A stretch of DNA of 64,000 bases, taken from positions 1-64,000 of the forward strand of contig NZ_JHWD01000017.1 of NCBI RefSeq assembly GCF_000622225.1. The letters run 5' to 3'. Origin of the DNA: Roseomonas mucosa ATCC BAA-692. Lineage in GTDB: Bacteria; Pseudomonadota; Alphaproteobacteria; Acetobacterales; Acetobacteraceae. Of the stretch, positions 43,852 through 51,911 are shown piece after piece (the stretch's first letter is position 1; every line of letters starts with the position of its first letter). Under the pieces are notes generated by a model. That model searched no databases. It was not told the origin of the DNA and was given only the letters and a program-made list of their open reading frames with translations. The position numbers and the translations under genes were made by a program.

Positions 43852-44409
43852 ATGGCCCGACGCCCCCGCGGGCTGAGCGAGTCCGACCGCCGCCTGTGGC
43901 GGGCCTGGGTCGCGATGCACCATGTCGCGGCGCTGCCCGGCCATGCGCCGCCGGCCGAACCCGCTCCGCCCCTCGCCCCGGCCGAGGCGCCCCCCGCCCC
44001 GCCACCGCTGCCCCCGGCCCGCCCCGCGAAGCCGGCGCGCCCGGCCATGCCGGAGCTGCAGGTGGGCCAGCCGGGCCCGGGGTTGGACGCGAAGCGCTGG
44101 AAGGAGCTGCGGAAAGGCCGCATCCGGCCCGAGCGGGTGCTGGACCTGCATGGGCGCCGGGTGCAGGACGCCCATGCCGCCGTGCTCTCCTTCATCCTGG
44201 CCGCCCATGCCGACGACCTGCGTTGCGTCGCCATCGTCACCGGCAAGGGTTCCGGCGAAGGCGGCGTGCTGCGACGGGAGCTGCCGCACTGGCTGAACCT
44301 GCCGCCGCTGCGAGCACTGCTGCTGGGCGTCGCCCATGCCCATGCCGCGAATACCGGGGCGGTGCATCTGCTGCTGCGGCGGCGGGAACGGGTGAAGGTG
44401 GCGCGGTAG
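43852..44409 (+). CDS. Smr-domain protein
   Basis: A 185-residue protein. After a front MARRPRGLSESDRRLWRAWVA and a long Pro/Ala linker, the Smr domain occupies about residues 95-185: VLDLHGRRVQDAHAAVLSFI (LDxH motif) and VAIVTGKGSGEGGVLRREL (TGxG motif), ending AANTGAVHLLLRRR. Smr domains are small nucleases acting on branched nucleic acid or stalled-ribosome mRNA; the specific substrate is unknown. ATG 43852 is preferred over an in-frame start at 43720, because the longer front is not family-like. Confidence 0.88.
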   Translation: MARRPRGLSESDRRLWRAWVAMHHVAALPGHAPPAEPAPPLAPAEAPPAPPPLPPARPAKPARPAMPELQVGQPGPGLDAKRWKELRKGRIRPERVLDLHGRRVQDAHAAVLSFILAAHADDLRCVAIVTGKGSGEGGVLRRELPHWLNLPPLRALLLGVAHAHAANTGAVHLLLRRRERVKVAR

Positions 44410-44432
44410 CGCGTCGCGCTCCGTGGCTGGCT

Positions 44433-44750
44433 CCCGGGGGAGAGGCTCTGCCTCTCGCCCCGGACCCCCTCTCCGCCGGGGACCGAAGCCGGCCCCCGGA
44501 CCCCGGGCCTGAGTTGGCGCCTGCGGTGGACGTTGTTCTGCGGCCTGATCCCTGGGAGCAGGCGGCAACGCGGGGCTCCTGAAAAGAAGATAAGGCACCC
44601 TGTCCGCGCTGGTGGCACCGGCAGTCCGCCGGAGAGCGATGCTCTCCGCCGCGATCCGGCATCAGCGGGCGCCAACGAACGGGAGGTCCAGGACCCTCAG
44701 GGTCCTGGCGGATAGGGGGTCCGGGGGAAAGGCAGCGCCTTTCCCCCGGG
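44433..44750 (+). repeat. Dispersed intergenic element, copy G (full length)
   Basis: The best-preserved copy, 318 bases. Left end CCCGGGGGAGAGGC with its complement and GGACCCCCT; right end AGGGGGTCCGGGGGAAAGGC with its complement. The ends are inverted copies of each other over about 36 bases. The interior has GGCCTGAGTTGGCGCC, GGGGCTCCTGAAAAGAAG, GCCGGAGAGCGATGCTCTCC, GCGCCAACGAAC and GGTCCAGGACCCTCAGGGTC. It lies between the converging smr gene and tetronate operon. Confidence 0.85.
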
Positions 44751-44788
44751 ATGCGGGACGCCACGCGAACCCGCGGCCCGAACGAGAA

Positions 44789-44816
44789 GCGCCCGCCGCA
44801 TTGCTGCGGCGGGCGC
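44789..44816 (-). terminator. Intrinsic terminator of the tetronate operon
   Basis: Perfect 12-base arms GCGCCCGCCGCA / TGCGGCGGGCGC with a 4-base loop lie 33 bases past the MFS gene stop. On the minus strand the stem is followed by TTCTCGTTCG, a moderately T-rich tail. Confidence 0.7.
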
Positions 44817-44848
44817 CTGTCCTCCAACAGAGCGGGGGAAATGCGCCG

Positions 44849-46153
44849 TCAGCGGTTCACCAGCTTGGCCGGCACCATCAGCACGATGGCCGCGCCGAGC
44901 ACCAGGAAGCCTGCCAGCACATACATGCCCATGGCCGAGGACTGGGTCATGTCGCGCAGCGTGCCGATCAGGTAGGGGCTGGCGAAGCCCGCCAGGTTGG
45001 CCACCGAGTTGATGAAGGCGATGCCCGAGGCCGCCGCCGCGCCGGACAGGAAGGCGGTGGGCAGCGACCAGAAGAGCGGCGCGCAGGCCAGCACGCCCGC
45101 CGCGGCCATCGAGAGGAAGACGATGGCGATGGCGGTGCTGGAGGCGGTCGCCGCGACGACGAAGCCCACCGCGCCCAGCAGCGCCGGGATCACCAGGTGC
45201 CAGCGGCGCTCGCGCCGTGCGTCGGCGCTGCGGCTGAAGAACACCATGGCGACGATGGCGCAGATGAAGGGAATGGCGCTGAGCAGGCCGATGTTGAAGT
45301 CACCCGACACGCCGGAAGCCTTCACCAGCGTGGGCATCCAGAAGGTCAGCCCGTACTGGCCCATGACGAAGCTGAAGTAGATCAGGCACATCACCCAGAC
45401 GCGAGGGTCGCGCAGCACGACGAAGACGGACTGGTGCTCGTCCTTGCCGCTGCTGTCGGCGGCGATGTTGCGCGCGAGGATGTCCTTCTCGTCCTGGGCC
45501 AGCCACTTCGCGCTCTTCACGCCATTGTCCAGATAGGCGAGCAGGACGAGACCCAGCACGACGGCGGGCACGGCCTCGATCAGGAACATCCACTGCCAGC
45601 CGCTCCAGCCTCGGATACCGTCGAAGCTCTGCATGATCCAGCCGGAAAGCGGATTGCCGAAGATGCCGGCCGCCGGGCTGCCCGCCTGGAAGATGGCGAA
45701 CATCTTGCCGCGGCGGTTCGAGGGGAACCAGTAGGTAAGATAGAGGATGACACCCGGGTAGAAGCCGGCCTCCGCCACGCCAAGCAGGAAACGCAGCACG
45801 TAGAACTGCCAGGCGTTCTCCACGAACATGAAGAGCGCGGAGAGGATGCCCCAGGTGATCATGATGCGCGCCATCCAGACGCGGGCGCCCACCCTGTGCA
45901 GGATGATGTTGCTCGGCACCTCGAAGAAGAAATAGCCGAGAAAGAAGATGCCGGCGCCCAGGCCGAAGACCGTCTCGCTGAAGCCCAGCTCCTGCGACAT
46001 CTGCAGCTTGGCGAAGCCGACGTTCACGCGGTCCAGATAGGCCACGACGTAGCAGAGCATCAGCAGGGGCATGATGCGGAAGGCGACCTTGCGGTACAGG
46101 CCGTCCTCCGTCGCCGCCGGAGCAAGGCTCGCGGCGCCGGCATGTGCGCTCAT
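44849..46153 (-). CDS. MFS transporter (anion:cation symporter type), probable tetronate uptake
   Basis: A 434-residue 12-helix permease of the ACS branch. Visible segments are RIMPLLMLCYVVAYLDRVNVGFAKLQM (helix 1 signature), LGYFFFEVPSNIILHRVGARVWMARIMITWG, RFLLGVAEAGFYPGVILYLTYWFPSNRRGKMFAIFQAG and the long central loop AQDEKDILARNIAADSSG. It is the last gene of the seven-gene tetronate operon, 55 bases after otnC, so import of threonate or erythronate is the natural inference. A terminator follows. Confidence 0.9.
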   Translation of the reverse strand: MSAHAGAASLAPAATEDGLYRKVAFRIMPLLMLCYVVAYLDRVNVGFAKLQMSQELGFSETVFGLGAGIFFLGYFFFEVPSNIILHRVGARVWMARIMITWGILSALFMFVENAWQFYVLRFLLGVAEAGFYPGVILYLTYWFPSNRRGKMFAIFQAGSPAAGIFGNPLSGWIMQSFDGIRGWSGWQWMFLIEAVPAVVLGLVLLAYLDNGVKSAKWLAQDEKDILARNIAADSSGKDEHQSVFVVLRDPRVWVMCLIYFSFVMGQYGLTFWMPTLVKASGVSGDFNIGLLSAIPFICAIVAMVFFSRSADARRERRWHLVIPALLGAVGFVVAATASSTAIAIVFLSMAAAGVLACAPLFWSLPTAFLSGAAAASGIAFINSVANLAGFASPYLIGTLRDMTQSSAMGMYVLAGFLVLGAAIVLMVPAKLVNR

Positions 46154-46208
46154 AATGTTCCTCCAGATCGGTCGCGCCGGCGTCAGCGGGGCGCGGCGGA
46201 CCGTGTTG

Positions 46209-46841
46209 TCAGTTGAAGGTCCGGAGAAGGTCCTCGACCTGCTCCGCGGTCAGTTCCCTGGCTTCACGGCCTTGCAGCAGCAGCGCCAGCTTGGCCGCTT
46301 CCTCCAGCTCCTCCGCGGCATAGACCGCGTCGGTCAGTGTCTTGCCGGACACCACTGGCCCGTGATTGGCGAGCAGCACCGCGCGGGCCTCGCGGGCGGC
46401 TTCGTGGATGTCCCGCTCCATCGCCGCGTCGCCGGGGCGGTAGTAGCGGATCACCGGCAGCGTCCGGCCCACGCGCATGACGAAATAGGGCGTCAGCGGC
46501 GGGATCGGCGCCGTGTCCTCCGGCCCGGCCAGGCAGCCGATGGCGGTGGCGTAGGTGGAGTGCAGGTGCACCACCGCTCCCGCCTCCGGCCGCGCGGTCA
46601 GCACGGCGCGGTGCATGAAGACCTCCTTGGAGGGCTTGTCGCCGCCCACATGCCGCCAGTCCGGGTCGAGCCTGCTGATGCGCTCCGCCTTCAGCCGGCC
46701 GAGGCAGGAGTTGGTCGGCGTCATCAGGTAGCCGTCCGGCAGGCGCACGCTGATGTTGCCGGCGCTGCCGACGGAATAGCCGCGTGCGAAGAGACTCGCG
46801 CCGAGTTCGACGAGAAGTTCACGCAGTTCGGACTCGGTCAT
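46209..46841 (-). CDS. otnC: 3-oxo-tetronate 4-phosphate decarboxylase
   Basis: A 210-residue class II aldolase-fold enzyme that decarboxylates 3-oxo-tetronate 4-phosphate to dihydroxyacetone phosphate, the exit to central metabolism. Metal-binding and active-site segments are GYSVGSAGNISVRLPDGYLMTPTN, VVHLHSTYATAIG (His-x-His) and VLLANHGPVVSG (His). The pairing with otnK, otnI, denD and ltnD makes this assignment firmer than the fold alone, which also includes fuculose-phosphate aldolase. Confidence 0.9.
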   Translation of the reverse strand: MTESELRELLVELGASLFARGYSVGSAGNISVRLPDGYLMTPTNSCLGRLKAERISRLDPDWRHVGGDKPSKEVFMHRAVLTARPEAGAVVHLHSTYATAIGCLAGPEDTAPIPPLTPYFVMRVGRTLPVIRYYRPGDAAMERDIHEAAREARAVLLANHGPVVSGKTLTDAVYAAEELEEAAKLALLLQGREARELTAEQVEDLLRTFN

Positions 46842-46872
46842 GTTCGCATGTCCCTGCAGCAGAGGTCGGAGG

Positions 46873-47838
46873 TCAGCGGACGAATTCGTCCTTGTACTGT
46901 TGCACCACGGCGTCGAAATCGCCGTCGCGGGTGAAGCCGAGGGCGAGCGGGCGGCTCACCTCGAAATCGCCGGGCCAGGAGCACACGATGTCGATCACGC
47001 GCTGCTCCGGCTCCTCGGTCACCAGGGCGCGCGGGGCGGGGCCGCCGACGCGCTCCAGGCTTTCCAGCATCTGGCCCACGGTGACGCAGATGCCGGGCAG
47101 GTTCAGCACCCGCCAGCCGCCGATGCGCTCGCCCGGCACGGCCAGGGCATGGACGAGATTGCTCACCACCACATCCGGGGAGGAGAGCCACATCCGCGTT
47201 TCCAGCGGCACCGGGCAGTTGGAGGCGATGCCGGCCAGGGGCTCGCGGATGATGCCGCTGGCAAAGGAGGAGGCGGCGGAGTTCGGCTTGCCCGGGCGCA
47301 CCACGATGGTCGGCAGGCGGCAGACGCGGCCGTCGACGAAGCCCTTGCGGGAATAGTCGTTGACCAGGATTTCGCCGATCGCCTTCTGCGCGCCGTAGGA
47401 GGACGCCGGCATGGTCGCCATGACCTCCGGCACCACCGCCGGCATCTCGCCGCCGAAGACGGCGAGCGAGCTGGCGAAGACGAAGCGGGGCGCCTTGCCG
47501 GTGGCGCGGGCGGCCTCCAGCAGGGCGCGCGTGCCATCCACGTTCACCCGCATGCTCAGGTCGAAATCCTGCTCCGACTGGCCGCTCAGCACCGCCGCGA
47601 GGTGGTAGATGCCCGCCGTTTCCGCCGTGACCAGCCCGCGCACGAAACCCGGGTCGGCGATGTCGCCGGTGACGGAGGAGACGCGCGCATCGTCCACCGG
47701 GCAGGGGGCGAGATCGACCGAGACGATGCGGTCGAAGGCAGGCAGGCCTTCCTTCTTCCCGGCGCCGGCCAGGAGGGCGCGGATCACGCGGCTGCCGAGG
47801 AAGCCGGCGCCGCCGGTGACGATGATCTGCATGGGCAT
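46873..47838 (-). CDS. denD: D-erythronate dehydrogenase
   Basis: A 321-residue extended short-chain dehydrogenase oxidising D-erythronate to 3-oxo-tetronate with NAD. The start MQIIVTGGAGFLGSRVIRALL is the NAD site; VSVDLAP ends the second strand with the NAD-selecting Asp; IYHLAAVLSGQSEQDFDLSMRVNVDGTRALLEAA and FASSLAVFGG lead to the catalytic SSYGAQKAIGEIL (Tyr-x3-Lys). RVCRLPTIVVRPGKPNSAASSFASGIIREPL is typical of DenD. Starts at 47838 and 47832 are both possible. It follows the DeoR regulator by only a few bases. Confidence 0.92.
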   Translation of the reverse strand: MPMQIIVTGGAGFLGSRVIRALLAGAGKKEGLPAFDRIVSVDLAPCPVDDARVSSVTGDIADPGFVRGLVTAETAGIYHLAAVLSGQSEQDFDLSMRVNVDGTRALLEAARATGKAPRFVFASSLAVFGGEMPAVVPEVMATMPASSYGAQKAIGEILVNDYSRKGFVDGRVCRLPTIVVRPGKPNSAASSFASGIIREPLAGIASNCPVPLETRMWLSSPDVVVSNLVHALAVPGERIGGWRVLNLPGICVTVGQMLESLERVGGPAPRALVTEEPEQRVIDIVCSWPGDFEVSRPLALGFTRDGDFDAVVQQYKDEFVR

Positions 47839-47842
47839 GCTC

Positions 47843-48619
47843 CTATCCCTCCGTCCCCGGCACGGCGATGTGCAGGGCGAGGCCCCGGTGGATGATCGCG
47901 TCGCGCACATCCTCGGGCAGGTTGGAATCGGTGACGATGGCGGACAGCGCCTCAAGTGGCAGGGCGTTGAAGGTGCCGATGCGCCCATACTTGCTGCTGT
48001 CTGTCACCAGGATGCTACGGGAGGCGCTCTGCGCCACCGCCCGCTTGACCGCCACCTTGTTCTCCGACGGCGTGGAGACGCCGCGCAGGCCGAAGGAGGA
48101 GGTCGAGATGAAGGCGAGGTCGAAGTTGAAGCGGCGGATGGCCTCCGCGGCGGGGTCGCCGACGCAGGACTGGTTCTCGCGCTCCACCTGCCCGCCGGTG
48201 TGGTAGAGGCGGCAATCCGCCTCCCGCATCAGGAAGGCGGCGATGACGAAGTCGTTGGTCACCACGGCGATGTCGCTGCGCCCGGCAAGGCCCCTGGCGA
48301 TCTCCAGCGTCGTGGTGCCGGCATCGAGGTAGAGGATGCCGCCGCGCGGGACGAAGTCCAGCGCCATGCGGCCGATCGCCACCTTCGCCGCATGGGCCAT
48401 CACCGCCTTGCTGACATGCGAGGGCTCGAAGGAGATGCGCTCCGGCAGGCGGATGCCGCCCGCCACCGACATCACCTGTCCTTCCCGCTCCAGCTGCTGG
48501 ATGTCGCGCCGCACGGTCATGTGCGAGACGTCCAGCAGCTCGGTCAGCTCGCTGATGCTCAGCACCCCGCGTTCGGCGAGGCGGGCGAGGATCAGCTTCT
48601 GACGCTCGGCGGGGATCAT
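47843..48619 (-). CDS. DeoR-family transcriptional regulator of the tetronate operon
   Basis: A 258-residue DeoR/GlpR regulator. The N-terminal helix-turn-helix is ERQKLILARLAERGVLSISELTELLDVSHMTVRRDIQQLEREGQV. The sugar-phosphate sensing domain has ILYLDAGTTTLEIARGLAG, VVTNDFVIAAFLM, STPSENKVAVKRAVAQSA and ILVTDSSKYGRIG. These proteins usually repress until a phosphorylated intermediate binds; here that could be 3-oxo-tetronate 4-phosphate. The gene is embedded in the operon between otnI and denD. Candidate binding sites lie upstream of ltnD. Confidence 0.92.
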   Translation of the reverse strand: MIPAERQKLILARLAERGVLSISELTELLDVSHMTVRRDIQQLEREGQVMSVAGGIRLPERISFEPSHVSKAVMAHAAKVAIGRMALDFVPRGGILYLDAGTTTLEIARGLAGRSDIAVVTNDFVIAAFLMREADCRLYHTGGQVERENQSCVGDPAAEAIRRFNFDLAFISTSSFGLRGVSTPSENKVAVKRAVAQSASRSILVTDSSKYGRIGTFNALPLEALSAIVTDSNLPEDVRDAIIHRGLALHIAVPGTEG

Positions 48620-48626
48620 GCCGGCC

Positions 48627-49421
48627 TCAGCGCGCCCTGGAGGCGGGCGTCTTGTAGGGGGCGAACCAGCCCAGCCCGGCCGTGGTCTCGCCGCGCGGGT
48701 TGTACTCGCAGCCCACCCAGCCCTTGTAGCCGAAGCGGTCGAGCACGGCAAAGAGGTGCGGGTAGTTCAGCTCGCCCTCGTCCGGCTCGTGCCGATCCGG
48801 CACCGAGGCGATCTGCACATGGGCGAACTTGCCGTCCATCTTCCCGATCAGCTTTGTCAGGTCGCCGTCCATGATCTGCGCGTGGTAGAGGTCGAGCTGC
48901 ACGGAGACGTTCGGCCGCCCGACGCGCTCCACCAGCGCCACCGCCTCCAGCTGGTGCGCGATGAAGTAGCCGGGCATGTTGCGGCTGTTGATCGGCTCGA
49001 CCAGCAGGGTGATCCCTTCGGGCGCCAGCATGTCGGCGGCGTAGCGGAAGTTCTCGACGAAGGCGTTCTCGCAGGCCGCGCGGTCCATGCCCGCGGTGAT
49101 GCCGGACATGCCGTGCAGCGTCCGGCAGCCCAGCGCCTTGGCATAGCGCAGCGCGATGGCGACGTTGTCGCGGAACTCCTGCTCGCGGCCCGGGATGGCG
49201 GCCATGCCGCGCTCGCCATTCGCCCAGTCGCCCGGCGGCATGTTGAACAGCGCCTGGGTCAGCCCGGCGGCCTTCAGCTTCTCCGCCACCGCTTCCGGCG
49301 GGTGCTCGTAGGGGAAAAGGAACTCCACCGCCTGGAACCCCGCCTCCGCGGCCGCGGCGAAGCGGTCGAGGAAGGGAAGCTCGGTGAACATCATCGAGAG
49401 ATTGGCAGCAAAACGCGGCAT
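48627..49421 (-). CDS. otnI: 2-oxo-tetronate isomerase
   Basis: A 264-residue TIM-barrel enzyme of the hydroxypyruvate isomerase family that turns 2-oxo-tetronate into 3-oxo-tetronate. Family pieces are FAANLSMMFTELPFLDRFAAAAEAGFQAVEFLFPYEH, NMPPGDWANGERGMAAIPGREQEFRDNVAIAL, LLVEPINSRNMPGYFI with a metal Glu, VQLDLYHAQIMDGDL with Asp and His, HVQIASVPDRHEPDEGELNYPHLF and VGCEYNPRGET with the last Glu. It lies between otnK and the regulator, with an 8-base gap to the latter. Confidence 0.92.
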   Translation of the reverse strand: MPRFAANLSMMFTELPFLDRFAAAAEAGFQAVEFLFPYEHPPEAVAEKLKAAGLTQALFNMPPGDWANGERGMAAIPGREQEFRDNVAIALRYAKALGCRTLHGMSGITAGMDRAACENAFVENFRYAADMLAPEGITLLVEPINSRNMPGYFIAHQLEAVALVERVGRPNVSVQLDLYHAQIMDGDLTKLIGKMDGKFAHVQIASVPDRHEPDEGELNYPHLFAVLDRFGYKGWVGCEYNPRGETTAGLGWFAPYKTPASRAR

Positions 49422-49446
49422 GTCGTCCGTCTCCTCACCCTGACCC

Positions 49447-50718
49447 TCAGGCCGCCAGGTCCTGCGCTTCGAAGAAGAAGCGCTCGCCTCCGAAATTCCC
49501 CGACTTCAGCGCCAGGGAGAGCGGCTTCCCCACCGCCTTCACCCAGGGCACGCCCGGAGCGATCTGCGGCCCGATATGGAAGCCGCCGATGCCCAGCGAC
49601 TGGGTGACGATGCCGGAGGTCTCGCCGCCCGCGACGATGAACTGGTCGAAGCCCGCTGCCTCCAGCCTGCGCGCCAGGGCGCCGAAGACGCGCTCCACCG
49701 CCTCGCTCGCCTCGGCGGCACCGAAGCGGGCCTGGATCTCCTTCAGCTTCGCCGGCTCGGTGGTGGCATAGACCAGCGGCGCCCATTCGCCCGCCGGCTG
49801 CGCCAGCACCCAGTCCGCCAGCTCCCGCGCATAGGCCTCGGCATCGCCCAGGCTGCGCTCCACCTCGACGAACAGGGCGGGCGCGGCGGCGCGATAGGCG
49901 GCCACCTGGGCATTGGTCATCTGCGAGCAGGAGCCGGACAGCACGATGGCGCGCCCCTTCGCAGGGCGGCCTTCGGCGGCGGCGCTGGCGGCATCGGCTT
50001 CGGTCTTCCAGGCCCGCGCCATGCCGTCGGCGAGGCCCGAGCCGCCGGTGACCAGCTTCATCTCCGCCACGGCCTGGCCCATCACCACCAGATGCGCGTC
50101 GCTCAGCGCGTCCAGCACGGCATAGCGGAAGCCCTTGGCCTTCAGTGCCGCCAGCGCCGCGCGCACGGCATCGGCACCCTGGTCCATGACCGTACTCGGC
50201 ACGTTGCCGGTCTTCCCGCGCGACTGCGCGTCCATCAGCCGCATCAGGTTGCTGTCGGTCATCGGCGTGACCGGATGGTGCCGCATGCCGGATTCCTCCA
50301 GCGGCACGCCGTTCACGAAGAGATAGCCGTTGTAGATGGTGCGCCCGTTCACCGGCAGGACCGGGCAGATCACCGTGAAGTCCTCGCCCAGCGTGTCGAG
50401 CAGCGCATCCGTCACCGGGCCGATATTGCCCTTCGGCGTGCTGTCGAAGGTGGAGCAGTACTTGAAGAAGAACTGCGGGCAGTCGCGCGCCTGTAGCCAG
50501 CGCAGCGCGGCGAGGCTCTGCGACACCGCCTCCTCCACCGGGCAGGAGCGGGTCTTCAGGCTGACGACCACGGCATCGGCCTCGACCGCCAGATCCTCCG
50601 GCGGCACGCCGTTGAGCTGCACGGTGCGCAGCCCGTTGGCGACCAGGAAGCCGGCGATGTCGGTGGCGCCGGTGAAGTCGTCCGCGATGACTCCCAGGCG
50701 CATCGGAAGGGGGCGCAT
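49447..50718 (-). CDS. otnK: 3-oxo-tetronate kinase (DUF1537 family)
   Basis: A 423-residue four-carbon acid sugar kinase that phosphorylates 3-oxo-tetronate at position 4. The N-terminal domain starts RLGVIADDFTGATDIAGFLVANG and has KYCSTFDSTPKGNIGPV. The C-terminal nucleotide-binding domain has VLSGSCSQMTNAQVAAY and QFIVAGGETSGIVTQSLGIGGFHIGPQIAPGVPWV. These are hallmarks of the DUF1537 kinases assigned to threonate and erythronate pathways. ATG 50718 overlaps the ltnD stop; a GTG one codon upstream and an ATG at 50703 are alternatives. Confidence 0.93.
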   Translation of the reverse strand: MRPLPMRLGVIADDFTGATDIAGFLVANGLRTVQLNGVPPEDLAVEADAVVVSLKTRSCPVEEAVSQSLAALRWLQARDCPQFFFKYCSTFDSTPKGNIGPVTDALLDTLGEDFTVICPVLPVNGRTIYNGYLFVNGVPLEESGMRHHPVTPMTDSNLMRLMDAQSRGKTGNVPSTVMDQGADAVRAALAALKAKGFRYAVLDALSDAHLVVMGQAVAEMKLVTGGSGLADGMARAWKTEADAASAAAEGRPAKGRAIVLSGSCSQMTNAQVAAYRAAAPALFVEVERSLGDAEAYARELADWVLAQPAGEWAPLVYATTEPAKLKEIQARFGAAEASEAVERVFGALARRLEAAGFDQFIVAGGETSGIVTQSLGIGGFHIGPQIAPGVPWVKAVGKPLSLALKSGNFGGERFFFEAQDLAA

Positions 50719-51635
50719 CACCTGGTCTTCCCTTCCACGCCCGGCAGCTCGATGCCGGCGAAGGTCTTGATCACCGCCGCATCGTCCTCGCGCCCATGGC
50801 CGGCGTTGCTGGCATTGGCGAACATCGTGTAGGCGGTGCTGGCCAGCGGCAGCGGGAAGCCCAGCGACAGCGCCGTCTCCGTCACCAGCCGCAGGTCCTT
50901 CACGAAGATGTCCACCGCCGAATGTGGCGTGTAGTCGCCATCGACCACATGCTTCATCCGGTTCTCGAACATCCAGCTGTTGCCGGCGGCATTGGTCACC
51001 ACCTCGTACATCGTGCCGAGCGGGATGCCGGCCTTCGCGGCCAGCGCCATCGCCTCGGCCCCCGCCGCGATATGCACCCCGGCGAGGAGCTGGTGGATGA
51101 TCTTCACCGTGGCGCCCAGGCCGATCTCGTCGCCGATCTCATAGACCTTGCCCGCCACCGCATCGAGCACGGGGCGCAGCCGGTCGAAGGCCTGCTTCGG
51201 CCCGGAAGCCATCACCGTCATCTGCCCCGCCGCCGCCTTGGCGGCCCCGCCCGAGACCGGCGCGTCCAGCATCAGCAGGCCCATCGCCTCCAGCTCCGCG
51301 GCCAGGGCGCGGGAATCGGCGGCGGAGATGGTGGCGGAGACCATGACGCCGGTGCCGGGGCGCAGCTTCCGCGCCAGCCCGTTCTCGCCCAGTAGCACGG
51401 CGCGGCACTGCGCGGCGTTCACCACCAGCAACAGCACGGCATCCAGTTCCCCGGCGAAGGCAGAGGCATCCGGCCCCGCCGCCACGGCGCCAGCCTCGGT
51501 CAGCGCCTGACAGGCCGCCGGGTTCAGGTCCGCGCCATAGGTCGCCAGCCCGGCCGCGAGGCAGGAGCGCGCCGCGCCCATGCCCATGGAGCCGAGGCCG
51601 ACCACACAGGCCCGGTACCGGTTGTCGCTGCTCAT
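50718..51635 (-). CDS. ltnD: L-threonate dehydrogenase
   Basis: A 305-residue beta-hydroxyacid dehydrogenase oxidising L-threonate at C2 to 2-oxo-tetronate with NAD. Features are the nucleotide site VVGLGSMGMGAARSCLAAGLATYGADLNP, substrate-binding DAPVSGGAAKAAAGQMTVMASG, and KIIHQLLAGVHIAAGAEAMALAAKAG with the catalytic Lys followed by His. This VGLGSMG..K-x2-HQL pattern is typical of LtnD. It is the first gene of the operon, with GGAGGA placed before its ATG, and possible DeoR sites in its leader. Confidence 0.92.
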   Translation of the reverse strand: MSSDNRYRACVVGLGSMGMGAARSCLAAGLATYGADLNPAACQALTEAGAVAAGPDASAFAGELDAVLLLVVNAAQCRAVLLGENGLARKLRPGTGVMVSATISAADSRALAAELEAMGLLMLDAPVSGGAAKAAAGQMTVMASGPKQAFDRLRPVLDAVAGKVYEIGDEIGLGATVKIIHQLLAGVHIAAGAEAMALAAKAGIPLGTMYEVVTNAAGNSWMFENRMKHVVDGDYTPHSAVDIFVKDLRLVTETALSLGFPLPLASTAYTMFANASNAGHGREDDAAVIKTFAGIELPGVEGKTR

Positions 51636-51644
51636 CGGTCCTCC

Positions 51645-51658
51645 GATGTGAATTTCTG
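51645..51658 (-). promoter_or_regulatory. Candidate DeoR operator, proximal
   Basis: GATGTGAATTTCTG (plus strand) begins 10 bases upstream of the ltnD start codon. An inverted GATGTGAA copy occurs at 51721-51736. DeoR/GlpR proteins often bind TTTCACAT-like repeats, so the pair could allow looping repression. Confidence 0.45.
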
Positions 51659-51720
51659 TTCGCCCGCTTGCGCGTGGCGGCGGTTATAAACCGGCTGCCG
51701 GCGCTGTTAAGCGAGAAAAG

Positions 51721-51736
51721 CACAAAATTTCACATC
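51721..51736 (-). promoter_or_regulatory. Candidate DeoR operator, distal
   Basis: CACAAAATTTCACATC (plus strand), whose complement begins GATGTGAAATTTTG, lies about 86 bases upstream of ltnD in an A+T-rich patch likely to hold the promoter. It is the inverted partner of the site at 51645-51658. Confidence 0.45.
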
Positions 51737-51911
51737 CAGAGACTAGTTTTTTCACGCCCTGGCGGGCGACGGACAGCCGTCGTCTGCGGCGCGAGTGCCG
51801 GGGCCTCCCGGCCGTTCCCGTCCCCGCCACGGGAACGCCACGCGTGGGGCCACAAATGGAAACCGGGAGGAGGCACATGGCCTCCTCCCGGCGGAAACGG
51901 TGCCGCGTGGT

